Source: Planctomycetota bacterium (lineage in GTDB: Bacteria; Planctomycetota; Brocadiia; Brocadiales; Bathyanammoxibiaceae). Taken from it: a stretch of DNA of 6,177 bases. The position numbers and the translations under genes are program-made. The DNA lies in assembly GCA_030598065.1 (NCBI GenBank), contig JAUVQR010000097.1, forward strand, positions 1-6,177. The letters are read 5' to 3'. This document shows positions 1 to 5,908 of this stretch, piece by piece. The notes beneath the pieces are model-generated. The model saw only the letters and a list, made by a program, of their open reading frames with translations, was not told where the DNA came from and did no database searches. Within the stretch, counting starts at the first letter, position 1, and each line of letters opens with the position of its first letter.

Positions 1-209
1 TCCCGTTCCCAAAGGGCTCGATACTCGGCACGATAATCAAGAACGGTTCGATAATTCTGCCCTATGGAGAATGCGTGCTAAGTCCCGGTGACAGGGCGAT
101 AGTGTTCTACATACCAGAGGCAAGAGAAAAGGTACAGGCCCTGTTTACGAAAAAAAAGGACATCCATCGGTTTGCTATCCCAACCATCCCCTTCGCCGTT
201 ATTGTTTAA
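1..209 (+). CDS. trkA: Trk potassium uptake system protein TrkA, C-terminal fragment (5' end outside window)
   Basis: The reading frame is open from the window edge (first whole codon at 3) to TAA at 207-209, leaving about 68 residues. They match the end of an RCK_C (TrkA-C) domain: a stretch reading GSILGTIIKNGSIILPYGE, then LSPGDRAIVFY, the usual strand-turn-strand pattern with the PGD turn. TrkA is the cytoplasmic NAD(H)/nucleotide-binding ring that gates the TrkH channel. The complete trkH 24 nt downstream supports the call and suggests one operon. The tail after the domain (from about TKKK onward, ending PFAVIV) is not a recognisable part of the family. It begins at a run of eight A (150-157), so a sequencing indel or ribosomal slippage there is possible. 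The Rossmann domains lie outside the window, so a different RCK protein cannot be fully excluded. Confidence 0.85.
   Translation, partial: PFPKGSILGTIIKNGSIILPYGECVLSPGDRAIVFYIPEAREKVQALFTKKKDIHRFAIPTIPFAVIV
152..158 (+). other. Candidate A AAA AAG slippery heptamer in the trkA 3' end
   Basis: The A-run at 150-157 followed by G forms A AAA AAG in the phase used for -1 frameshifting, with zero-frame codons AAA (153-155) and AAG (156-158). The -1 frame then stays open for 24 codons to TAA at 230-232, one base before the trkH ATG. The zero frame stops at 207-209. I see no clear stimulatory stem-loop downstream or Shine-Dalgarno-like element placed as in dnaX, so function is speculative. Confidence 0.25.
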
Positions 210-233
210 ACTCTGAAAAGGGTTACGGTTAAG

Positions 234-1688
234 ATGAACAAACGGTTGATTATATCTACTATAGGCGGCATGCTCATCCTGTTGGCGGCCGCTATGCTGC
301 TGCCTCTCGCCGTTGCCGTCTATTTCGGCGACAGCAATGACATCCACGCGTTCCTGTATTCCGTCCTGATTACCGCCTCTGTAGGCGCCACCATGAAACT
401 CCTCTTCCGGCCGGAATCCTTCGAGCTTGTGATACGGGAAGGCTTCGTCACCGTGGTCTTCGGGTGGCTTATCTGCGTGTCATTCATAACGCTGCCGTAT
501 CTGATTTCCGGCAGCATTGAGGGCATAAGTGACGCGTACTTTGAGGCGATGAGCGGCCTGACCACTACCGGCGCTACCGTGATTGCGGATATCGAATCGT
601 TCCCTCGCAGCATAATCTTCTGGAGAAGCATGACTCAGTGGCTCGGCGGGCTTGGCATCGTGGTCTTCTTTATAGCCTTCCTGCCCACCACCGGACTCGG
701 AGCGCACCACCTCTTCAAGATGGAGATTCCCGGAGGTCCGCTGGCCGACAAGCTGCATCCGAGGGTGGCCGATACGGCCAAACTGCTCTTTATCATCTAC
801 ATGTCCCTGTCACTGCTTGAGTTTATCCTGCTATACCTGGGAAGCATGCCGCTTTACGACGCCGCCTGCCATACCTTCAGCTGCATATCAACAGGCGGTT
901 TCAGCCCCAAAAATACCAGCATCGGCGCCTACAACAGTCCTTACATAGAATCTGTTATTATTGCATTTATGTTTTTCGGGGCCTGCAACTTTATCATATA
1001 TTATCAACTGGCGCGGGGACGGTTTCGGCGGGTATTCAAAAACGTAGAATTACGGTTTTTCGTCCTTGTGCTTCTCATAGCGACATCACTCCTGACCGCT
1101 TACCTGTACATGAGCACCACGTATCAGGATAATTCCCTGAGCGCGACATTAAGGGCGTCGGTCTTTCAGGTCGTTTCCATAACTACAGGTACGGGGTTTA
1201 CGACGGAGGACTTCAATGCATGGCCGAACTTCTGCCGCTTCCTTCTGCTGATGCTGATGTTCTTCGGGGGCTGTGCCGGTTCAACCACCGGGTCGATGAA
1301 GCATATCAGGATACTTCTTCTGCTTAAGTCCACCAAGCGGGAGTTCATCCGCCTGAGCACGCCCAGGGTGATAAAGCACGTGAAGATGTATGGGACCTCG
1401 GTGGATGAAGAGATTATAACAAATACCTACGGTTTCTTTGTGCTTTACATGGGCCTCTTCGGGGCATTTTCTCTGATACTTATCGGTCTGGGAATGGACG
1501 TGACAAGCGGTATCAGCGCCGTGGCCGCCAGTCTCGGGAACGTAGGGCCCGGCCTTGGACAGGTGGGCGCCTCGATGAACTACGGCGGGCTTGACGTCAT
1601 GGAAAAGTGGGCGCTTATTTTTTGTATGCTACTGGGCAGGCTTGAAATATACAGCGTCATACTAATGTTCATGCTGTGGAAGCGCTAG
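234..1688 (+). CDS. trkH: Trk potassium uptake system membrane subunit TrkH
   Basis: This is the K+-conducting inner-membrane subunit of the Trk system, which takes up K+ under control of the TrkA ring. The 484 residues are the normal family length. All four pseudo-repeats of the channel show their selectivity-filter segments: TTTGAT (110-115), STGGFS (219-224), TTGTGFT (317-323) and GNVGPG (435-440). The MTQWLGGLGIVV helix follows filter 1 (133-144). The intramembrane gate loop GCAGSTTGSMKHIR (346-359) follows filter 3, and LGRLEIYS with conserved R469 lies near the C-terminus. The first hydrophobic helix starts almost at once (about 5-30), which supports the ATG at 234. The ribosome-binding site is poor (AAAAGG at 217-222, 11 nt spacing), so translation may be coupled to trkA. 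The stop codon overlaps the stop of the convergent nnrS-like gene. TrkH is preferred over KtrB because of its length and the linked trkA. Confidence 0.97.
   Translation: MNKRLIISTIGGMLILLAAAMLLPLAVAVYFGDSNDIHAFLYSVLITASVGATMKLLFRPESFELVIREGFVTVVFGWLICVSFITLPYLISGSIEGISDAYFEAMSGLTTTGATVIADIESFPRSIIFWRSMTQWLGGLGIVVFFIAFLPTTGLGAHHLFKMEIPGGPLADKLHPRVADTAKLLFIIYMSLSLLEFILLYLGSMPLYDAACHTFSCISTGGFSPKNTSIGAYNSPYIESVIIAFMFFGACNFIIYYQLARGRFRRVFKNVELRFFVLVLLIATSLLTAYLYMSTTYQDNSLSATLRASVFQVVSITTGTGFTTEDFNAWPNFCRFLLLMLMFFGGCAGSTTGSMKHIRILLLLKSTKREFIRLSTPRVIKHVKMYGTSVDEEIITNTYGFFVLYMGLFGAFSLILIGLGMDVTSGISAVAASLGNVGPGLGQVGASMNYGGLDVMEKWALIFCMLLGRLEIYSVILMFMLWKR
1685..1688. other. CTAG shared by two convergent stop codons
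   Basis: The palindrome CTAG supplies TAG for trkH on the + strand (1686-1688) and TAG for the nnrS-like gene on the - strand (1685-1687). The two coding regions overlap tail to tail by 4 bp. I found no hairpin followed by a T-tract on either strand nearby, so transcripts probably run into each other as antisense or end by a factor-dependent route. Confidence 0.95.
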
Positions 1689-3400
1689 ATGGCCCTCTTC
1701 TCCTTAATCTTTCCGTTTAGCGCATCAAGCAGCTTGTCCAGGTCCACCGACTTGAATTTGCAAGCGGCCTCCACCGAGACAACCTTCCCCATGGTCCTTC
1801 TGGCCGTAGCGCTGGCAAGCTGTGAAAATCCGAACTCCAGAAATACGTCAAGCGTCTCAGGACATGACTCCACCACGTCGAATACTATCGTATCTCTGGT
1901 AACGAAGGACAGCCTTTCCTTCCTCTCTTTTGCGCGCATCTCTTCCTTCACGTTTATCGTGTTCCAGAGGTTGAAGGCAAACATACCCAGCGCGGTCACC
2001 TCCACCCAGCCCGATATTCCAACCAAAGGGTAAAACAACTTCGGCCAGAGCGGTATTGACATCTGAGCGAACACCCTGAGGAACACACCGATGTTCAACA
2101 GCAGAAAGGTCCATTCCGAGAGCCGGATGTTATGTATGGCAACCCCCCTGAAGGTTGGGACCATCTTGGAGGCGTAACCTATCATCATCATGGACACGAA
2201 GCCCACCGTCACGGCATGGTTAGACGCCCCGTAGAAAAGATGGCCTGTAGATGTGCCCTGCCCTATCAGCGGCACCGCCACCCTTATAAGCATACCCACT
2301 ATCAACCATATATACGCAAGCTTTATTGTCTTCTCGTAACTCCTGTCCATTATAATGTCTTCAAGCTCCCTTGTGGAGGTCTCAAAGACCCTTATGCCAT
2401 AGACGAACAAGAGCACGCCGGCGGCCAGTGGGAAGACCAGCCACGACGAGAAGTATTCTATGAGATACAGCGCGATAACGGCGTTCAACAGCCAGAAGCA
2501 AAGGTTAATTACCGGAGTATTCGGTTCCCTCACGTCCAAAAAGGCGTATATCGTTCTCAGGTTCACACCGAAGATAAACATAAAGATAAAGCCGAATAGG
2601 AATATGTGCACCAGATTGTGGTGAACGCTGGCAGGAATTAAACCGGTAGACGGGTCCAGCAGATAGAGGTCTATGTACAGATTGTAACCGCACGCGGCCA
2701 CAAACCATACCAGTCCGGCCACAAAGAACTTGTCAAATATCTCAGAACCCTCCTGGCTGGCCAGAAAGGTCTTGACCATCACATACGTGAACACAAGCGC
2801 GGCCAAAAGCTGTAAGACACCGGAAGCAGGCAGCAATATCCATGGAAACACATCCGGCGCCGCCTGCAACACCGTCCTCAACACTATTCCGGTCAGCATC
2901 GCCCAGAAACTCAGGTATGTCACGCCCCTGCCCTGCAGGTCGGTGTTCTTTACCCTGGGTACTATATAATAGGCAAACCCCATAACGAACAGGCCCACCC
3001 AGCCGAACAGCTGCGCATGCCCGTGGGCCTGAATCAGGGCGACTGGCGACACGTAGTAATCCTTCTCAAGCGCAATATAGGCAAGGATTGCCGCGCCGAA
3101 CGTACAACCCACGGTCAGGCAGATTATAAGCGCCGTCTTTGCATAAATGGAATATATCGTATCCTCCGCAAACGGAGGTGGCAGCACCTCGCCTTCCGGC
3201 GGGCCCTGCGCGATAGCCTCATCCAGTTCCTTCACCAGCGCGTTATAGTCAACGTTGTGGGCCTTGCAGAAGAAGGCGAGCGGCTCATTGGGACCCCGCA
3301 CCCCACCTGCCAGTACCAACCGGTGCCTCTTGAACACCTCGAAGGTATAGGGATATTCCTCTATAATATCCTTGATTATGGTATTGCGGTCTATCTTCAT
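1685..3400 (-). CDS. NnrS-family-like polytopic membrane protein with a DUF1858-like domain at each end
   Basis: From the ATG at 3400 the product has 571 residues in three parts. Residues 1-62 form a small helical domain resembling DUF1858 / ScdA-N (EEYPYTFEVFKRH, then AGGVRGPNEPLAFF and AHNVDYNALVKEL). Next is a proline-rich linker (66-76) and a core of about 12 membrane helices (86-486). Residues 500-568 are a second DUF1858-like domain (CPETLDVFLEFGFSQLA, then SVDLDKLLDALN). The core carries histidine clusters in helices, as expected for haem/copper binding: QAHGHAQLFGW (H126, H128), VHHNLVH (H260, H261, H265), H387 and ASNHAVTVGF (H395). NnrS proteins are haem- and copper-containing and protect against nitric oxide stress; that role here is inferred. 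Both end domains lack the usual Cys pair. An upstream TTG at 3412 would add four residues (MNRI); ATG is preferred because the domain begins there. The gene follows rsmE closely (36 nt). A distant haem-copper oxidase subunit I relative is the main alternative. Confidence 0.75.
   Translation of the reverse strand: MKIDRNTIIKDIIEEYPYTFEVFKRHRLVLAGGVRGPNEPLAFFCKAHNVDYNALVKELDEAIAQGPPEGEVLPPPFAEDTIYSIYAKTALIICLTVGCTFGAAILAYIALEKDYYVSPVALIQAHGHAQLFGWVGLFVMGFAYYIVPRVKNTDLQGRGVTYLSFWAMLTGIVLRTVLQAAPDVFPWILLPASGVLQLLAALVFTYVMVKTFLASQEGSEIFDKFFVAGLVWFVAACGYNLYIDLYLLDPSTGLIPASVHHNLVHIFLFGFIFMFIFGVNLRTIYAFLDVREPNTPVINLCFWLLNAVIALYLIEYFSSWLVFPLAAGVLLFVYGIRVFETSTRELEDIIMDRSYEKTIKLAYIWLIVGMLIRVAVPLIGQGTSTGHLFYGASNHAVTVGFVSMMMIGYASKMVPTFRGVAIHNIRLSEWTFLLLNIGVFLRVFAQMSIPLWPKLFYPLVGISGWVEVTALGMFAFNLWNTINVKEEMRAKERKERLSFVTRDTIVFDVVESCPETLDVFLEFGFSQLASATARRTMGKVVSVEAACKFKSVDLDKLLDALNGKIKEKRAI
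3163..3190 (-). repeat. Overlapping inverted repeats inside the nnrS-like gene
   Basis: On the - strand, GAGGTG-ctgc-CACCTC (3190-3175) is followed by an overlapping CCTCCG-tttg-CGGAGG (3178-3163). Each is a perfect 6-bp stem with a 4-nt loop. They share CCTC, so only one can form at a time. They encode the linker residues 71-80 between the N-terminal domain and the first membrane helix. The repeat may simply follow from proline codons. Confidence 0.4.
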
Positions 3401-3436
3401 AATTCTATTCAATCCCGTTAATGAATCAGGTGTAAG

Positions 3437-4222
3437 TTACCAAGCAGAATAGGCATACAGCAGCATAGACACAAGTGCCACGGCGGCAGTCTCGGTTCGT
3501 AGAACCCTGGGACCCAAGCTCACCGGGGCGCATCCCGAACGCACCGCCATTTCCGTTTCCTCCTCAGTGAAACCGCCTTCCGGCCCGATGATACAGAGCA
3601 CGCCGCCGGGACCAGTATCGCCGCCTATCACCTCGGAGAGCGCAACCGCCTCAGGGCCTGTAGAGGCAAACAACCGGGGCCGATAGTCCCTTATTGACTC
3701 CGGCTCCACCAACCCCTTGAAGGATACTACCTCGGAGACCTCGGTCACGTAGGTGCGGCCGCATTGCTTGGACGACTCCAGCGCGACACTCCTCCACTTT
3801 TCCGTCTTGTTCGAACCCCCCTTATGAGAGCCCTCAGGTGCAAGCTTAACCACACTCCTCTCGCACCCCAGCGGTATCAGCCTCCTCACGCCCAGTTCAC
3901 AACATTTCTGTACCAGAAACTCCGCCTTCTTTCCTTTCGGCACAGAAAAGGCCAGGCTTATGGGAATCCTGGCCTCTCTATCGACCTTATCTACACGTTC
4001 TATACAAAGCCTCGCCACGCCACGCTTGGCCCCAACGACCCTGGCCACCGCCTCCCTGCCTCCGCCGTCAAACAACAGTACACCATCTCCGGGTCTCAAA
4101 CGCTTGACGTGAAGCATGTGGTGCGCCTCTTGCCCGTCCAGCAATAGCTCTCCATCATCCGGCAAAAGAGGGGCGAAAAAGCGCTCCAACTTCCTTACAG
4201 TAACGTCGCGGCGGGTGCTCAA
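3437..4222 (-). CDS. rsmE: 16S rRNA (uracil(1498)-N(3))-methyltransferase RsmE
   Basis: This cytoplasmic SPOUT (trefoil-knot) enzyme uses S-adenosylmethionine to methylate N3 of U1498 in 16S rRNA. An N-terminal PUA-like part (about 14-75) contains HHMLHVKRLRPGD. The catalytic domain (about 85-256) shows PKGKK (95-99), QKCCELGV (105-112), ERSVVK (121-126), WRSVALESSKQCGR (143-156), the SAM-site knot motif IGPEGGFTEEE (212-222) and LGPRVLRTETAAVAL (236-250). The start is uncertain. No ATG lies at the 5' end; the longest frame begins with TTG at 4222 and gives 261 residues. An inner TTG at 4189 starts at LERFF, where family members usually begin, but has its AAGGA too close. The region 127-139 (a GSHKGGSNKT-type loop) is an ordinary charged insertion. 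The gene lies 29 nt after rnfB and is probably co-transcribed; no functional link to Rnf is known. Confidence 0.95.
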   Translation of the reverse strand: MSTRRDVTVRKLERFFAPLLPDDGELLLDGQEAHHMLHVKRLRPGDGVLLFDGGGREAVARVVGAKRGVARLCIERVDKVDREARIPISLAFSVPKGKKAEFLVQKCCELGVRRLIPLGCERSVVKLAPEGSHKGGSNKTEKWRSVALESSKQCGRTYVTEVSEVVSFKGLVEPESIRDYRPRLFASTGPEAVALSEVIGGDTGPGGVLCIIGPEGGFTEEETEMAVRSGCAPVSLGPRVLRTETAAVALVSMLLYAYSAW

Positions 4223-4251
4223 AAGCTGAGGAATACCTAAAAGGGGTTATC

Positions 4252-5214
4252 TTATGCAGTGCCCTTAGGAGGAGATGCCTCTGGAGGCGCCACAGGCCTC
4301 TCCGCAACGGCTGTCGCAGATTCTGCCTGCGTCGCAGCCTTCTTCTTGTCTTCCTTCTTGGGCTTTATCGGCTCGATGGCCATGTCTATAAACTGGTCCA
4401 CCCACTCCCTGACTACGGGACGTCCGTCCCTGTAGTCCCTTATTATGTCGGTGGGACAGACCTTCACGCACTCACCACAAGAAGTACACTTGTCATAATC
4501 TATTACCGCGAGGTTGTTCTTGACGTGGATGGCGTCAAAAGGACATGCCTTCTCGCACTTGAAACAGGCGATGCACGGGTTGTCACACTTCTTCTTGGCG
4601 GGACCGCCCTTATCCAGGCTCATACACCTAACGTGGACGTATTTGGAAATGGGCTGTATCTGATACAGGTTCTTGGGGCAGATATCCGCGCACTTCCCGC
4701 AGGCGATGCACCGCTCTTCTATAACGTGCGGCAGCTTGTTCTCGTCCAGATAAATGGCCTCTGTGGGACAGACCACAGCGCAGTCGTCAAGGCCCAGGCA
4801 TCCGTACTCGCAGCCCTTCTGCCCACCCTGTGTCAGGAAAGCGGCACGGCACGTATTTACGCCGCTGTAGTTAAACTTGTTGTTGACGTTCTTGGCGCTG
4901 CACATCAGCACCGCAACGCGCTTTTCAACTTTTCCGGCCTCCACGCCCATAATCTCGCTGATTACGTCGACCGTATCTTCGCCACCCGGGACACAGAGGG
5001 TAACAGCCGCATCGCCCTTCGCAACCGCCTCGGCATACTTACCGCAGCCGGGGTATCCGCAGGCGCCGCAGTTAATCCCCGGCAGGGAGTCCTCCACCTC
5101 GGTCTGTTTAGGGTCCACGTCTACGTGAAATCTCTCAGTGGCAATGGCCAGACCGAAGCCAAACAGCATCCCAAAGAAACCCATCGATATTAGTGCCACC
5201 ATCACCGTATCCAT
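4252..5214 (-). CDS. rnfB: Rnf electron transport complex subunit RnfB (multi-[4Fe-4S] ferredoxin-like subunit)
   Basis: RnfB receives electrons for, or passes them through, the Rnf complex, which couples ferredoxin:NAD+ redox chemistry to ion translocation at the cytoplasmic membrane. The product has 320 residues. An N-terminal membrane anchor (about 4-25) is followed by the Fe-S domain signature CGACGYPGCGKYAEA with Cys49, 52, 57 and 74. Four ferredoxin-type clusters follow: Cys135/139/145/149 (CX3CX5CX3CP), 169/172/175/179, 214/217/220/224 and 243/246/249/253, the last three CX2CX2CX3CP. This is the long RnfB form seen in clostridial-type complexes. The C-terminal tail after about 280 is low-complexity Lys, Ala and Pro and not conserved in kind. 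The ATG at 5214 is set by an AGGAGG 8 nt upstream and by the anchor starting at once. It lies 43 nt after rnfA and 29 nt before rsmE. A strong hairpin sits in codons 260-268. Confidence 0.97.
   Translation of the reverse strand: MDTVMVALISMGFFGMLFGFGLAIATERFHVDVDPKQTEVEDSLPGINCGACGYPGCGKYAEAVAKGDAAVTLCVPGGEDTVDVISEIMGVEAGKVEKRVAVLMCSAKNVNNKFNYSGVNTCRAAFLTQGGQKGCEYGCLGLDDCAVVCPTEAIYLDENKLPHVIEERCIACGKCADICPKNLYQIQPISKYVHVRCMSLDKGGPAKKKCDNPCIACFKCEKACPFDAIHVKNNLAVIDYDKCTSCGECVKVCPTDIIRDYRDGRPVVREWVDQFIDMAIEPIKPKKEDKKKAATQAESATAVAERPVAPPEASPPKGTA
4411..4437 (-). repeat. Strong inverted repeat (12-bp arms, one bulge) within rnfB
   Basis: The arm at 4411-4422 (gactacgggacg) is the reverse complement of 4425-4437 apart from one extra T at 4431. 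Only 2 nt separate the arms; in RNA this would be about 11 pairs closed by a 4-nt loop. It covers codons 260-268 of rnfB (DYRDGRPVV), just past the last ferredoxin cluster. No U-tract follows on either strand, so it is not an intrinsic terminator. It could affect mRNA stability, or be chance. Confidence 0.6.
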
Positions 5215-5222
5215 TTAACAAA

Positions 5223-5228
5223 CCTCCT
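5223..5228 (-). promoter_or_regulatory. Consensus ribosome-binding site of rnfB
   Basis: AGGAGG on the - strand, 8 nt before the rnfB ATG at 5214. It is the best Shine-Dalgarno sequence in the window and decides the start. The other genes have weak or poorly placed sites, so rnfB is likely translated independently and well. Confidence 0.9.
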
Positions 5229-5257
5229 CAACGAACTTGTCTAATCTCTTGTCGTCC

Positions 5258-5908
5258 CTACCAGCTTACCATGCCGGAGAAACCCATAAACGCAAGGGCC
5301 ATCAGCGACGCGCTAACGAACGCAATAGGCACCCCCTGGAAGGACTTCGGCAGGTCAAGAAGCATAAGTCTTTCACGCACTCCGGACATAAGCAGAAGCG
5401 CCATCGTAAACCCGATGCCCGCGGCAAAACCCTGTACCGCAACCTCCAGTATCGAAAGCTGAACCGGGGCGTTAGTCGTGCCAAGCAGCGCTACACCGAG
5501 GATTGCGCAGTTGGTAGTGATAAGCGGAAGATATATGCCCAGGCTGTCATACAGCGCCGGCATGGACTTCCTCATCACTATCTCCACCAGCTGAACCAGC
5601 GTCGCTATGACCAGAATATAGCTTATCGTCTTCAGCACGTCAACCATTCCCGTCTCTGCAATTCCCGGAAAGATAGAGCCGAATATGTTTGACGGACCGG
5701 GCATCAGCATGTAGGTGTAGATGACCCAGGTGGCTACTGTGGCCAGGGTCATAACAAACGTCACCGCCATGCCCATCCCTATCGCCGCCTCCGTACTCTT
5801 AGACACGCCGAAGAACGGACACAGGCCGAGAAACCTGGCCAGCACGTAGTTGTTGACAAATATCGCGCTTATGACAATGGTTAAGAGCCTGCCGAGATCA
5901 AGGTCCAT
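5258..5908 (-). CDS. rnfA: Rnf electron transport complex membrane subunit RnfA
   Basis: RnfA is an integral membrane subunit that pairs with RnfE around a buried iron-sulfur centre on the electron path through the Rnf ion pump. The 216 residues form about six helices. Conserved family segments are FVNNYVLARFLGLCPFFGVSK (18-38), LPLITTNCAILGVALL (127-142), RERLMLLDLP (178-187) and the C-terminal LMALAFMGFSG (202-212). Cys30 and Cys134 are the expected ligands for RnfA's share of the intramembrane cluster. The protein is about 23 residues longer than the 193-residue E. coli homologue, mostly from a loop after helix 2 (about 70-91). NqrE is unlikely because the linked subunit is RnfB and the LGLCPFFGVSK form is Rnf-like. 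The ATG abuts the rnfE TAA with no gap, with GAGGGGAG 11 nt upstream. Confidence 0.97.
   Translation of the reverse strand: MDLDLGRLLTIVISAIFVNNYVLARFLGLCPFFGVSKSTEAAIGMGMAVTFVMTLATVATWVIYTYMLMPGPSNIFGSIFPGIAETGMVDVLKTISYILVIATLVQLVEIVMRKSMPALYDSLGIYLPLITTNCAILGVALLGTTNAPVQLSILEVAVQGFAAGIGFTMALLLMSGVRERLMLLDLPKSFQGVPIAFVSASLMALAFMGFSGMVSW

Noticed and set aside
2132..2599. Open frame of 155 codons on the + strand opposite the nnrS-like gene
   Set aside because: The translation is rich in His, Arg and Tyr with no family resemblance, and it is antisense to a coherent membrane protein.
1685..3400. Reading the His-rich membrane protein as a true haem-copper oxidase subunit I
   Set aside because: The spacing of histidines and the ASNHAVTVGF-type segment fit NnrS better. 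No linked oxidase subunit II or cytochrome c gene is present.
3440..3500. Possible promoter for the nnrS-like gene within the end of rsmE (TTGTGT, 17 nt, TATTCT on the - strand)
   Set aside because: The hexamers match the sigma-70 consensus at only about 3 and 4 of 6 positions. No FNR/NNR-type dyad was found beside it, so it is no better than chance.
4275..4305. Hairpin GAGGC-n7-GCCTC near the end of rnfB as a terminator
   Set aside because: The stem is short, lies inside the coding region, and no U-tract follows.
4525..5193. Long open frame of 222 codons on the + strand opposite rnfB
   Set aside because: It lies wholly antisense to rnfB, whose cysteine motifs are intact. Its translation has no recognisable domain, so it is a by-product of codon composition.
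5215..5257. Short direct repeat CTTGTC spaced by 6 nt in the rnfA-rnfB gap
   Set aside because: Six bases repeated once in a 43-nt spacer is within chance, and no operator-like symmetry is present.
5237..5692. Open frame of 151 codons on the + strand opposite rnfA
   Set aside because: It is antisense to a highly conserved gene, and its product is very basic and unlike any known family.
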